Shown here in pieces: positions 8,943 through 18,437 of a DNA stretch of 64,000 bases. Location: NCBI GenBank assembly GCA_016704305.1, contig JADJAL010000004.1, positions 246,491 through 310,490 on the forward strand, written 5' to 3'. This DNA comes from Haliea sp. GTDB lineage: Bacteria > Pseudomonadota > Gammaproteobacteria > Pseudomonadales > Halieaceae. The notes under the pieces are model-generated. The model saw only the letters and a program-made list of their open reading frames with translations. It ran no database searches and had not been told where the DNA came from. Each line of letters begins with the position of its first letter. The first letter of the stretch is position 1. Made by a program: the position numbers and the translations under genes.

Positions 8943-10646
8943 TCAGGTTTTTACCGCTGATTTTTCGATCTGGCGGGTGATGATGTATTGCTGTGCCATA
9001 GACAACAGGTTGTTTACTACCCAGTACAGAACCAGTCCTGCAGGGAACCACAGGAAGAAGAAGGTAAACATCACCGGCATCCACTGCATGATTTTGGCTT
9101 GCATCGGATCCGGCGGTGGTGGGTTGAGCTTTTGCATGTAATACATGCTCGCACCCATCATCAGTGGAAGGACAAAGTACGGGTCCATCACCGAGAGATC
9201 CTTGATCCACAGAATGAACGGTGCTTGTCGCAACTCGACGCTTTCCATCAACATCCAGTAGAGACCGATAAAGACCGGCATTTGTACCAGAATGGGAAGA
9301 CAGCCTCCCATCGGGTTAATCTTCTCTTTCTTGTACAACTCCATCATCGCCTGCGACTGCTTTTGCTTGTCGTCGGCGTATTGCTCACGCAGCGCCATCA
9401 GCTTCGGCTGGACTCGACGCATGTTGGCCATGGATCTGTAAGAGGCAGCGGACAGCTTGAAGAAGACCGCTTTGATCAGCACGGTCAAAAGGATAATAGC
9501 AACACCCCAATTGCCCACCACCGAGTAGATCTTGGTCAACAGCCAGAAGAGCGGTTGTGCAATCCACCAGAGAAAGCCGTAATCCACGCTGAGTTCGAGG
9601 TAGGGCGAGATCTCCTTGAGGCGATACTGGTCTTTCGGCCCGGCATAGAATTGCGCGCCAGTTTCCCCTGATTTACCCGGGTCCAGCACCAGGGCAGGGC
9701 TGGTGAATCCACCTATGTTGTAACCGCTAGGGGTCACGCGCGCGCTGTAGCTATTGGTCTTTTCCGGGTCGGGAATCCACGCGCTGAGGAAATAGTGCTG
9801 AATCATGGCGATCCACCCGCCCGGAATCTGTGCCTTGAACGATTCCTCGGCAAGATCTTCAAAGGTGAATTTGGTAAAACGATCATCGGGTTGGGTTACA
9901 GCGAACCCTAGGAAGGGGTGCATTCCCATGGCATTGGTGGATACCGACGGAGGTGGTGCGCTGCCACGTTTGATTTGCCCGAAGAGGTTGGCTTCCCAGC
10001 GTTTGCTGCTGTTGTTCTCCACCAGGTAGTCAACGTCGACCACATATTCACCGCGATGTAATGTGAGGCGTTTGGTCACTTTGATCTTGTCATCGCCTTC
10101 CCAGTGAAGATCGACGACCAGTGTGTCCTGTCCATCGACGAGATCAAATCGCGGCGCTGCAGCAGTAAATTTTGCCCGCCCGTTGTTGTCGATACCATCG
10201 CTGCCTATTAAACCGCTTTGCGCCACATACACCAGCGCGGAGTTATCTTCCAGGAGTACGAACGGTTTGTTGGGATCGTCCAGTTCGGCCAGGTATTTTG
10301 GCAGTGTCAGCTCAATGATATCGCCGCCTTCGAGATCCACTGCCAGTTGCAGAACGTCGGTATATATCTGGATGATTCTGTTGCTGCCGGTTGCTGTTGG
10401 GTTGGCGGCTGGTGGTTCGTTGGTGACATCATCTGGCGCTACCGGGATATCCTCATGTTTCGCCACGGGAGCATTGTGATTCGGCTCAGGTAATACCGGC
10501 GTGCTTTTGTCTGCTGAAGGGTGCAGGCGAGACGTTTCTTGCACTGTGGCGGCCGTCTTTGCATCCTTGAATGCAACCCAGTTGATGAGCAGCATGAAGG
10601 AAAGTACGCCAATGGCGCCAATGAGCAGTGTGCGTTGCAAATCCAT
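8943..10646 (-). CDS. yidC: Membrane protein insertase YidC
   Basis: 567 residues with the Gram-negative layout: an N-terminal membrane anchor (RTLLIGAIGVLSFMLLINWVA), a large periplasmic beta-sandwich domain (about 60-345) and a C-terminal five-helix insertase core from about 355 (VGNWGVAIILLTVLIKAVFF). The core includes the cytoplasmic coiled hairpin around MRRVQPKLMALREQYADD. It inserts and folds inner-membrane proteins alone or with SecYEG. It follows yidD by 17 bp, so the block rpmH-rnpA-yidD-yidC-mnmE is probably one transcript. Confidence 0.97.
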   Translation of the reverse strand: MDLQRTLLIGAIGVLSFMLLINWVAFKDAKTAATVQETSRLHPSADKSTPVLPEPNHNAPVAKHEDIPVAPDDVTNEPPAANPTATGSNRIIQIYTDVLQLAVDLEGGDIIELTLPKYLAELDDPNKPFVLLEDNSALVYVAQSGLIGSDGIDNNGRAKFTAAAPRFDLVDGQDTLVVDLHWEGDDKIKVTKRLTLHRGEYVVDVDYLVENNSSKRWEANLFGQIKRGSAPPPSVSTNAMGMHPFLGFAVTQPDDRFTKFTFEDLAEESFKAQIPGGWIAMIQHYFLSAWIPDPEKTNSYSARVTPSGYNIGGFTSPALVLDPGKSGETGAQFYAGPKDQYRLKEISPYLELSVDYGFLWWIAQPLFWLLTKIYSVVGNWGVAIILLTVLIKAVFFKLSAASYRSMANMRRVQPKLMALREQYADDKQKQSQAMMELYKKEKINPMGGCLPILVQMPVFIGLYWMLMESVELRQAPFILWIKDLSVMDPYFVLPLMMGASMYYMQKLNPPPPDPMQAKIMQWMPVMFTFFFLWFPAGLVLYWVVNNLLSMAQQYIITRQIEKSAVKT

Positions 10647-10663
10647 AGTCAGGTTTCTGTGGC

Positions 10664-10891
10664 TTAGTGAGTATGCGAACAGGGAGGTACAGGATCTTCA
10701 CCACCTTCATGCCAGGGGTGGCAGCGAGCTACGCGCGATATGGCAAGGTAAAGACCTTTTACAACACCGTGGACAGCGATAGCTTCCTGCGCGTAGGTAG
10801 AACAACTGGGATAGAAGCGGCAATTGTTACCCATGAAAGGGCTGAGGCAGGCCTTGTAGCAGGAGATAATAAAAATCAACAGACGACGCAT
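10664..10891 (-). CDS. yidD: Membrane protein insertion efficiency factor YidD
   Basis: 75 residues from ATG 10891. The codons upstream of it overlap rnpA and are not needed. The sequence carries the family hallmarks: a hydrophobic/amphipathic N-terminus (RRLLIFIISCYK), the CRFYPSCSTYAQEAI cysteine motif and a final RCHPWHEGGEDPVP. YidD assists YidC-dependent insertion at the inner face of the membrane. Its start codon shares one base with the rnpA stop (TAATG), which indicates translational coupling. Confidence 0.93.
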   Translation of the reverse strand: MRRLLIFIISCYKACLSPFMGNNCRFYPSCSTYAQEAIAVHGVVKGLYLAISRVARCHPWHEGGEDPVPPCSHTH

Positions 10892-11289
10892 TAGGAGTCC
10901 TGATCGACATTCGGTGTGGTCTTGATGATGTGACGAACCAGCTTTTGCCACTGCTGCTGCAATATAGAGGATAGTTCGGCATTATCCAACTCACCCATGC
11001 CGCGTCTCGCCAATAGCACTACGTCCATAGACGGCTCACTGGTGGGCAGCCTGCGGAATACCTCCCGTGCGACCCGTTTGATTCGATTGCGTTGAACGGC
11101 CAACCGAACATTCTTTTTGGCTATCACTAAACCCAGGCGATGCCCGGGTCCATGGTTGATTTTTGCCAGAAGCAATAAGTGCTGGTGTGAGGCTCGCGCA
11201 TCCGGGCTCTCAAACACTCTGCCGTAGTCCTTGGCATGGAGTAAGCGCTTTGCTTTGCTGAATCTGGTGTCAGCTGCCCGGTCGGCCAA
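10891..11289 (-). CDS. rnpA: Ribonuclease P protein component
   Basis: 132 residues; the protein subunit that helps the RNase P RNA cleave tRNA 5' leaders. The signature RNRIKRVAREVFR lies near residue 67, preceded by HRLGLVIAKKNVRLAVQ. The N-terminal RLLHAKDYGRVFE strand and aromatic cleft are present. It is located between rpmH and yidD as in most bacteria, with 9 bp to rpmH. Confidence 0.96.
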   Translation of the reverse strand: MADRAADTRFSKAKRLLHAKDYGRVFESPDARASHQHLLLLAKINHGPGHRLGLVIAKKNVRLAVQRNRIKRVAREVFRRLPTSEPSMDVVLLARRGMGELDNAELSSILQQQWQKLVRHIIKTTPNVDQDS

Positions 11290-11298
11290 TCTACTGCT

Positions 11299-11433
11299 CT
11301 ATGCGGACAGGCGCTTGCGACCCTTCGCTCGGCGACGGTTCAAAACCTGGCGACCACCCTTGGTGGCCATCCGCGAACGAAATCCGTGAGTGCGTTTGCG
11401 CTTCAATACGCTAGGCTGAAAAGTTCTTTTCAT
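11299..11433 (-). CDS. rpmH: 50S ribosomal protein L34
   Basis: 44 residues from ATG 11433: the universal MKRTFQPSVLKRKRTHGFR start and the basic RRRAKGRKRLSA end. The reading frame is open 19 codons further upstream, but that extension does not belong to the family. It is the first gene of the minus-strand block. The 530-bp gap between it and dnaA holds the divergent promoters and DnaA boxes. Confidence 0.98.
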   Translation of the reverse strand: MKRTFQPSVLKRKRTHGFRSRMATKGGRQVLNRRRAKGRKRLSA

Positions 11434-11689
11434 AAGTAGATTCCAGATTAATAGGATGGGCGGAAGGACTTCCACCGCGCTCAATGACAACGCGGCATTT
11501 ACCGGCCAGAAAAAGGTGGGGTATTCTATGTAAATGTGCCGGCTTATTCAATGCATTACTCGGGCTTTTTCCAATTGAAGGCGTATTGTTTACTGCGATG
11601 AAAAACGGGACCGACGGACGCAAATTGGAACGTTTTTGCTGCTGAAGGAAAAGCCAGCATTTTCGGGCCTTTGGGTCATCAGCGCACAT

Positions 11690-11840
11690 CTTTCCACAAA
11701 GATATATACAGGTTATACACAGAAAAGCAAAGCAGAAAAAAATGCGCCAGTATGCCGTTAATAAGCGACCAATATTCTGGCATCATATTGATAAATAAGT
11801 AAAAAATGATTTTTTGTGCGCTGCTTTTTTTTGTGGATAA
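11690..11840. promoter_or_regulatory. DnaA-box cluster between rpmH and dnaA (autoregulatory and/or Pseudomonas-type oriC)
   Basis: Within the rpmH-dnaA gap (11434-11963) this 150-bp stretch is very AT-rich and holds three DnaA boxes: CTTTCCACA (11690-11698, two mismatches), TTATACACA (11713-11721, the E. coli R2 type) and a perfect consensus on the minus strand, TGTGGATAA (11832-11840). Pseudomonas origins lie in this interval, but dnaA autoregulation would also explain the boxes. No other gene is visible in the gap, and 11434-11689 shows only promoter-like AT-rich DNA. Confidence 0.55.
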
Positions 11841-11963
11841 CTTGCCAGTTCAGATGTATGATCGCGTCATTCGCCAGGCATGCTCGCCCGGTTATAAAAT
11901 TTATTGTATTCCATGGTTTTTATTAACGGCCGGGTGGTTCCACCCAGCTACAAGGGGTCTTCT

Positions 11964-13475
11964 TTGGCTGAAGCAGCGTGGCAGAAATGTGTCGAACGTT
12001 TGCGGGACGAATTGCCCTCGCAACAGTTCAACACCTGGATTCGTCCTCTGCAGGCGAGTGCGGATGCCCGCACACTTACTCTGTTTGCACCCAATCGATT
12101 TATCAAGGATTTCGTAGCGGAGAGGTACTCTGCACGGATTGCCGAGTTGGTTCGTGAATTTCGATCAGGGGATGTAGTGAATGTAGTTTTGGAGATAGCG
12201 GCTGGCGAACAGGTGGGTTACGGAGCCTCAATAGCCCCACTAGCAGTGGTCACGCGTTCAGATAGTCATCACGCTGAGTTTGCGCCGGTGGTTCAACCAT
12301 CGGCGCAACCAAAGGACGTTGTAGAAGACATCGCTTCCAATCGGCGACCCGGCGATGCGGTGCCGTCAGTTTTGGATCACGTTGTTACAGGTGGAGTTGC
12401 GCGGGGTGTGCGTGAACCGTCCCGCAGAGTAGTGATCGAGGGAGCATTGCAGCACCAACACAACCTGTTTGAAAACTACACATTCAGCAGTTTTGTTGAG
12501 GGTAAATCCAACCAGCTTGCCCTGGCGGCTGCGCAACAGGTGGCGGAAAACCCCGGCAATTCCTATAACCCCCTGTTTTTGTACGGCGGGGTTGGACTGG
12601 GTAAAACACATTTAATGCACGCTGTCGGGAATGCGTTAAGAGCGCAGAACCCTGAGGCGAAAGTGGTGTACTTGCACTCGGAACGTTTTGTAGCCGATAT
12701 GGTGAAGGCGCTTCAGTTAAATGCTATCACTGACTTCAAGCGTTATTATCGCTCGGTGGATGCGCTCCTGATTGACGATATCCAGTTTTTCGCGAAGAAA
12801 GACCGTTCGCAGGAGGAGTTTTTCCACACCTTTAACGCGCTACTTGAGGGTGGCCAGCAGATGATCCTGACTTGTGATCGCTACCCCAAGGAAATCGATG
12901 GTCTCGAGGAGCGACTCAAATCTCGTTTTGGCTGGGGACTGACGGTCGCCGTAGAACCGCCGGAGTTGGAAACGCGTGTAGCCATATTGATGAAGAAGGC
13001 ATCAGAGGTACACATCGACCTGCCTCCGGATGCTGCATTTTTTATAGCTCAACGTATTCGCTCCAATGTCAGGGAGTTGGAGGGGGCGTTGAAACGTGTC
13101 ATCGCCAGTGCGCGCTTCGTGGGTCGACCCATCGATATAGAGCTGATAAAGGAAAGCCTTAAAGACCTGTTGGCGTTACAGGACCGGCAAGTCAGTATGG
13201 ATAATATCCAGCGCACAGCGGCGGAGTACTACAAGATCAAAATAGCGGATATGATGTCGCGTCGTCGCAGCCGGTCTGTCGCCAGGCCACGGCAGATGGC
13301 GATGGCGCTATCAAAGGAATTAACCAACCACAGCCTGCCGGAAATCGGCGATAGTTTTGGGGGCAGGGATCACACGACAGTTCTGCATGCTTGTCGTAAA
13401 ATCAAGGAACTTCGTGAAACTAACTCTGATATTCGGGAAGATTACAAGAACTTGTTAAGAACTCTGACAACCTGA
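11964..13475 (+). CDS. dnaA: Chromosomal replication initiator protein DnaA
   Basis: I place the start at TTG 11964, six bases after the ribosome site AAGGGG (11952-11957). That gives AEAAWQKCVERLRDELPSQQ right after the first residue, where DnaA proteins normally begin. Starts at 11904 or 11913 would add 17-20 unconserved residues and lack a ribosome site. The product is about 503 residues: domain I (1-90), a variable linker (about 100-180), and the AAA+ domain with Walker A GGVGLGKTHLMHA and Walker B LLIDDIQFF. The C-terminal DNA-binding domain ends with DHTTVLHACRKI. It binds oriC and opens the duplex. dnaN follows after 91 bp. Confidence 0.96.
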   Translation: MAEAAWQKCVERLRDELPSQQFNTWIRPLQASADARTLTLFAPNRFIKDFVAERYSARIAELVREFRSGDVVNVVLEIAAGEQVGYGASIAPLAVVTRSDSHHAEFAPVVQPSAQPKDVVEDIASNRRPGDAVPSVLDHVVTGGVARGVREPSRRVVIEGALQHQHNLFENYTFSSFVEGKSNQLALAAAQQVAENPGNSYNPLFLYGGVGLGKTHLMHAVGNALRAQNPEAKVVYLHSERFVADMVKALQLNAITDFKRYYRSVDALLIDDIQFFAKKDRSQEEFFHTFNALLEGGQQMILTCDRYPKEIDGLEERLKSRFGWGLTVAVEPPELETRVAILMKKASEVHIDLPPDAAFFIAQRIRSNVRELEGALKRVIASARFVGRPIDIELIKESLKDLLALQDRQVSMDNIQRTAAEYYKIKIADMMSRRRSRSVARPRQMAMALSKELTNHSLPEIGDSFGGRDHTTVLHACRKIKELRETNSDIREDYKNLLRTLTT

Positions 13476-13566
13476 GATATAAAATTCAGTTTTTCGTGCG
13501 ATAGTTGTAGGAACCGTTGCTGGCCGAAACCCGATCGCATTCCGTTAAAAAAGGGAAAACATCAGT

Positions 13567-14679
13567 ATGAAGTTCAGTATCGCACGGGATAGCCTCGTCA
13601 AGTCCTTAAATCTCGTGGCGGGCGTCGTCGAGCGCCGACAAACCCTGCCCATCCTGGCCAATGTGTTGATCGTTCTCGAGGAACGCCGTCTATCCTTGAC
13701 GGGAACCGACCTGGAAGTAGAGCTGGTAGGCAGGGTAGATCTGGCGTCCGCCGGGGACTCTGGAGAAATCACCGTTCCTGCGCGCAAGCTGCTGGATATC
13801 TGTAAATCGCTTCCCGAAGGCAGTGACATCGATATTAGTGCCAAGGACAATAAGCTATCCCTGAAATCAGGCCGCAGTCGCTTCACGCTATCGACACTGC
13901 CGGCGCGGGAGTTTCCCAACGTTGAGGACGGCATAGGCACCTATAAGTTCACGCTGAAACAGGGGCAGTTGAGGCGGCTGATTGATCGTACAAGTTTTGC
14001 CATGGCCCAGCAGGACGTTCGCTATTACTTGAACGGGATGTTGTGGGAGATCGACAGCAAAAAGGCGCTGCGTGTCGTAGCCACCGATGGTCATCGCCTG
14101 GCGATGTGTATGTTGCCGGAGCAGGTGAAATCGGAGGGAGAGGGCGGAATCCAGGTGATCCTTCCACGTAAAGGCGTGTTGGAGCTGGCGCGCCTGCTGA
14201 TGGACGATGATGCCGATATTGCGATCACTATCGGAAGCAACCATATACGGGCAGCCACAGATAACTTCAGCTTTACTTCCAAGTTGGTGGACGGCAAATT
14301 TCCGGATTATCAACGCGTATTGCCCCGCTCACCCGACAAGGTGTTGATGGGCTCCCGCCAGGAATTGCGACAGGCCTTTACGCGCACCGCAATTCTCTCC
14401 AATGAGAAATACCGGGGAGTGCGCTTGAAGCTGACTAACGATACGTTGGATATTGTTGCCAATAACCCGGAGCAGGAGGAGGCCCAGGAAACCGTGTCAG
14501 TCGACTATTCGGGTGATGCGCTGGAAATCGGATTTAACGTCAGTTACCTGCTGGATGTGTTGGGCGTGCTCAGTGGCGACCAGATCAAGCTGTCCGTGGC
14601 AGATTCCAATAGCAGCGCCCTGCTGGAGGAGTCGGTGGCGGGCGACTCACTCTATGTTGTCATGCCGATGCGCTTGTAA
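13567..14679 (+). CDS. dnaN: DNA polymerase III beta sliding clamp
   Basis: 370 residues, near the usual 366-367, beginning MKFSIARDSLVKSLNLVAGV and ending VVMPMRL, both typical. Three clamp repeats can be traced, with the central RRLIDRTSFAMAQQDVRYYLNG and RVVATDGHRLAMC segments. A ribosome site AAGGGA precedes the ATG by about 12 bases. It encircles DNA as a dimer and tethers polymerase III. It is part of the dnaA-dnaN-recF-gyrB run. Confidence 0.97.
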   Translation: MKFSIARDSLVKSLNLVAGVVERRQTLPILANVLIVLEERRLSLTGTDLEVELVGRVDLASAGDSGEITVPARKLLDICKSLPEGSDIDISAKDNKLSLKSGRSRFTLSTLPAREFPNVEDGIGTYKFTLKQGQLRRLIDRTSFAMAQQDVRYYLNGMLWEIDSKKALRVVATDGHRLAMCMLPEQVKSEGEGGIQVILPRKGVLELARLLMDDDADIAITIGSNHIRAATDNFSFTSKLVDGKFPDYQRVLPRSPDKVLMGSRQELRQAFTRTAILSNEKYRGVRLKLTNDTLDIVANNPEQEEAQETVSVDYSGDALEIGFNVSYLLDVLGVLSGDQIKLSVADSNSSALLEESVAGDSLYVVMPMRL

Positions 14680-14775
14680 GCGCTTTTCCATCAAACACCG
14701 GTGTGGTGAGAAGACTATTGCCGCTACATCGGGTTTTCAAGGCTTGGGCCACTTGGTTCTCACGCGTTAATTAGT

Positions 14776-15899
14776 GTGGCACTCACGCAATTGCAGATAA
14801 ATCATGTCAGGAACCTGCGTCAGGTCAGGCTGCCGGACCTGCAAAAGACCAATGTGTTTTTTGGCTGCAACGGTAGTGGCAAGACCAGTGTGTTGGAGGC
14901 TATACACCTGCTCGGAATGGCGCGCTCCTTCCGCGGCAGCAGCATAAAGTCTCTTATTTCTCATGAGGCTTCGAGCTGTACCGTGTTTGGCGCGACTGTC
15001 TCGTCACCCCTGCCGGACGCGTCCGGATCATTGGTAACGCTGCCCTTGGGCGTGCAGCGCAATCGCATAGGGGAGGCGCAAATCAAAATAGGCGGAAACG
15101 TGGTTCGCACGGTCGCCGAGCTGGCATCGCTCTTACCTTTACAGGTCATTACGGCGGACAGTTTCGGCTTGTTGACAGGAACGCCTGGTGGAAGGCGCCA
15201 GTTTCTGGATTGGGGCGTGTTCCACGTGGAACAGAAGTTCTTCGGTACCTGGCAGCGGTTCCAGAGATGTATAAAACAACGCAATAACTTGCTGCGACGT
15301 GGTAAAATTGCCGCTCACGAATTGGCCGTGTGGACCCGCGATCTCGCGCAAAGCGGCGATGCTATCAATGAGTTCAGAAAGGACTATTTCAGGATTTTGT
15401 CCCCACGTTTTAAGGAGATAATCACACAATTGGCACCGTCATTAGATACTTTGGAGCTGCGCTACCAACAGGGTTGGGACCGGCAGCTGAGCTATCTGGA
15501 CGCACTACAACAAGGACAAGTAGCAGATCTGGAACACGGTTATACCCACTGCGGACCGCAGCGAGCCGATATACGCGTGATGGCCGACGGCCACCTCGCC
15601 GCAGAGACGCTGTCCAGGGGTCAACAAAAGCTGGTGATTTGCAGTCTTAAATTGGCCCAGGGCCAGCTAATGACCGAGCTGGGCGGGGCAGCTGTACGTA
15701 TTTGATCGACGATCTGCCCTCTGAGTTGGATCACCACCATAGCGGTTTGGTGTGCGAATTGTTGGCTGGCATGGAGGCACAGGTGTTCATTACCTGTATT
15801 GATCAGGAGGAGATCCGGTCAGTATGGCCTCAGGAAAAAGAGTTAACCATGTTCCACGTGGAACACGGCAACGTGGGCCGTTATGCGCCACGTCAGTGA
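14776..15899 (+). pseudogene. recF: recF, interrupted by a single-base frameshift
   Basis: RecF loads RecA at gapped DNA as an SMC-like ATPase. GTG 14776 opens ALTQLQINHVRNLRQ, and Walker A GCNGSGKTSVLEAIH is present. The frame runs through the ABC-like signature SRGQQKLVICSLKLAQGQ and then stops at 15703. The expected continuation YLIDDLPSELDHHHSG (Walker B) through VFITCID to 15899 lies in another frame. Adding one base in the G-rich run 15681-15688 joins the two and yields about 374 residues, the normal length. As written, the product lacks Walker B. A sequencing error is as likely as a true mutation. Confidence 0.85.
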
Positions 15900-15947
15900 C
15901 GCAACTACAGCACACAAATAGAAAGTCGTACTAGAGAGCGATTGTCG

Positions 15948-18365
15948 ATGAGCACCGATACAAGCAAATATGACGAGTCCAGTATAAAAGTACTGAAGGG
16001 TTTGGACGCTGTGCGCAAGCGGCCCGGGATGTACATCGGGGATACGGATGATGGCTCAGGCCTGCACCACATGGTGTTCGAACTGGTGGACAATTCCATC
16101 GACGAGGCGCTGGCGGGCCACTGTTCCAAGATCGGTGTTGTTATCCACCCGGATGAGTCGGTCTCCGTCAGCGATGACGGCAGGGGTATCCCCACGGAGA
16201 TGCATGAGGAGGGTGTTTCCGCGGCGGAGGTCATTATGACTGTACTCCACGCCGGGGGTAAGTTTGACGATAATTCCTATAAGGTGTCCGGCGGACTGCA
16301 CGGAGTAGGGGTTTCTGTGGTGAACGCGCTATCTGAACATCTTGTACTGACGATTCGTCGTGAGGGCAAAATGTACGAACAAGTTTATCGCCATGGTGTG
16401 CCTGACGCGCCGTTGGCGCAAATCGGCACCACGGAAACTTCGGGAACAACGGTACGCTTCAAAGCATCAGCAGGCACATTTACCAATATTGAGTTCCATT
16501 TTGAGCAACTGGCCAAACGCTTGCGCGAACTGGCCTTCCTGAATTCCGGTGTGCGCATCATTCTAAAGGATGAGCGCAGAGGAAAAGAGGAAACATACCA
16601 GTACGACGGCGGGCTCAAGGCCTTCGTCAACTACCTGAACCAGAACAAAACAGCCATCAACAAGCCCTTCCACTTCCAAATTGATACGGATGATGGCATC
16701 GGCGTAGAGGTGGCTATGCAGTGGAATGACACCTTTCAGGAAAATGTCTTCTGCTATACCAACAACATACCGCAGCGAGACGGCGGTACGCACCTGGTGG
16801 GATTCAGGGCCGCGCTGACCCGCAGTCTGAACACCTACATCGAGAAGGAAGGGCTGGCGAAAAAAGCCAAGGTAAACACAACCGGAGACGACGCGCGGGA
16901 AGGCCTGACAGCGATTATCTCGGTGAAAGTGCCTGACCCCAAATTTTCCTCCCAGACCAAGGACAAGCTGGTCTCCTCGGAGGTCAAAACCGCTGTTGAA
17001 CAAACGATGAACCAACAGTTCAACGATTATCTGCTGGAAAACCCGAGTGAAGCCAGGTCCGTTGTAGGGAAAATGCTCGACGCTGCCAGAGCGCGCGAGG
17101 CAGCCCGCAAAGCGCGCGAAATGACTCGTCGCAAAGGCGCTCTGGATATCGCCGGCCTACCCGGAAAACTGGCGGATTGCCAGGAAAAAGACCCGGCTTT
17201 GTCCGAGATATACCTGGTTGAGGGCGATTCTGCCGGTGGCTCCGCCAAACAAGGGCGCAACCGAAAGTACCAGGCCATTCTGCCGCTGAAGGGCAAGATA
17301 CTGAACGTCGAGAAAGCGCGCTTCGACAAAATGCTGGGATCTGCGGAAGTGGGTACCATCGTGACCGCGTTGGGCTGTGGTATCGGCAAGGAAGAATTCA
17401 ACGCGGATAAGCTGCGCTACCACAGCATCATCATAATGACAGATGCTGACGTCGATGGGTCCCATATTAGAACCCTGTTGCTGACGTTCTTTTTCCGCCA
17501 GATGCGCGAGTTGGTTGATCGTGGCCACATCTTCATTGCCCAGCCACCACTGTACAAAATCGCCAAAGGCAAGCAGCACCAATACCTGAAAGACGACGAG
17601 GCACTGGATCAATACCTGACACAATCCGCTCTGGAGGGGGCGTCCATTTTTGTAAATCCGGACGCACCTGCCATCTCCGGCAGCGCCTTTGAGGAACTGG
17701 TCAGGCAGTATCGCGCGGTAGCCGCGACGATCTCTCGCCTGAGCCGGCTCTACGCGGAAAATGTGCTGTGGCAGATGGTGTACGGCACGGCACTGACATT
17801 GGAGCAAATGCGGGACGAGCAGGCGGTCCAGTCGTTCTGCCAGCAACTCGGTGAACGCCTGGAGACGGTGGCGGCCAAAGGCAGCGTGTACACCGCGTTA
17901 GTCCGCAAGGATCAGGAACGCCAGCTATTTTTCCCCGTGGTAAAACTGATGGCTCACGGTGTGGAGTCAGAAACGGAATACCACCACGAGTTTTTCTCCT
18001 CCGGTGAATACCGCAGCCTGATCGCGCTTGGCGCAACACTCAATCACCTGATCGAAGAGGACGGGTACTTCCAGCGCGGCGATAAAGTATTGCAGACACG
18101 CAGTTTCGCGCAGGGACTGGAATGGCTGATGAGCGAGGCGCGCAAGGGCTACAGTATTCAGCGCTACAAAGGCCTCGGTGAGATGAACCCTGAGCAGTTG
18201 TGGGAAACCACGATGGATCCGGCCGTGCGCCGCATGCTAAAGGTCACGGTAGAAGATGCGATTGCGGCCGACCAGATTTTCACCACGTTGATGGGCGATC
18301 AGGTAGAGCCACGGCGGGAGTTCATAGAGGAAAACGCGTTGTCCGTTGCAAACCTCGACATCTGA
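15948..18365 (+). CDS. gyrB: DNA gyrase subunit B
   Basis: 805 residues from ATG 15948; an in-frame TTG two codons earlier is possible but less likely. Gyrase B supplies the ATPase for negative supercoiling. The GHKL ATPase region shows ELVDNSIDEA and GVGVSVVNALSEH. The Toprim domain shows EGDSAGGSAKQGR and DADVDGSHIRTL. The roughly 170-residue insertion in the C-terminal half is typical of gammaproteobacteria. The tail ends RREFIEENALSVANLDI as in the family. It closes the dnaA run and is convergent with the acyltransferase gene. Confidence 0.98.
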   Translation: MSTDTSKYDESSIKVLKGLDAVRKRPGMYIGDTDDGSGLHHMVFELVDNSIDEALAGHCSKIGVVIHPDESVSVSDDGRGIPTEMHEEGVSAAEVIMTVLHAGGKFDDNSYKVSGGLHGVGVSVVNALSEHLVLTIRREGKMYEQVYRHGVPDAPLAQIGTTETSGTTVRFKASAGTFTNIEFHFEQLAKRLRELAFLNSGVRIILKDERRGKEETYQYDGGLKAFVNYLNQNKTAINKPFHFQIDTDDGIGVEVAMQWNDTFQENVFCYTNNIPQRDGGTHLVGFRAALTRSLNTYIEKEGLAKKAKVNTTGDDAREGLTAIISVKVPDPKFSSQTKDKLVSSEVKTAVEQTMNQQFNDYLLENPSEARSVVGKMLDAARAREAARKAREMTRRKGALDIAGLPGKLADCQEKDPALSEIYLVEGDSAGGSAKQGRNRKYQAILPLKGKILNVEKARFDKMLGSAEVGTIVTALGCGIGKEEFNADKLRYHSIIIMTDADVDGSHIRTLLLTFFFRQMRELVDRGHIFIAQPPLYKIAKGKQHQYLKDDEALDQYLTQSALEGASIFVNPDAPAISGSAFEELVRQYRAVAATISRLSRLYAENVLWQMVYGTALTLEQMRDEQAVQSFCQQLGERLETVAAKGSVYTALVRKDQERQLFFPVVKLMAHGVESETEYHHEFFSSGEYRSLIALGATLNHLIEEDGYFQRGDKVLQTRSFAQGLEWLMSEARKGYSIQRYKGLGEMNPEQLWETTMDPAVRRMLKVTVEDAIAADQIFTTLMGDQVEPRREFIEENALSVANLDI

Positions 18366-18437
18366 ACGAACGGGTGTGCCACCAACGCTTGTTCGAACCA
18401 TAGTCCATTGCGCGATAGCTGCATTATTCTGGTGATG

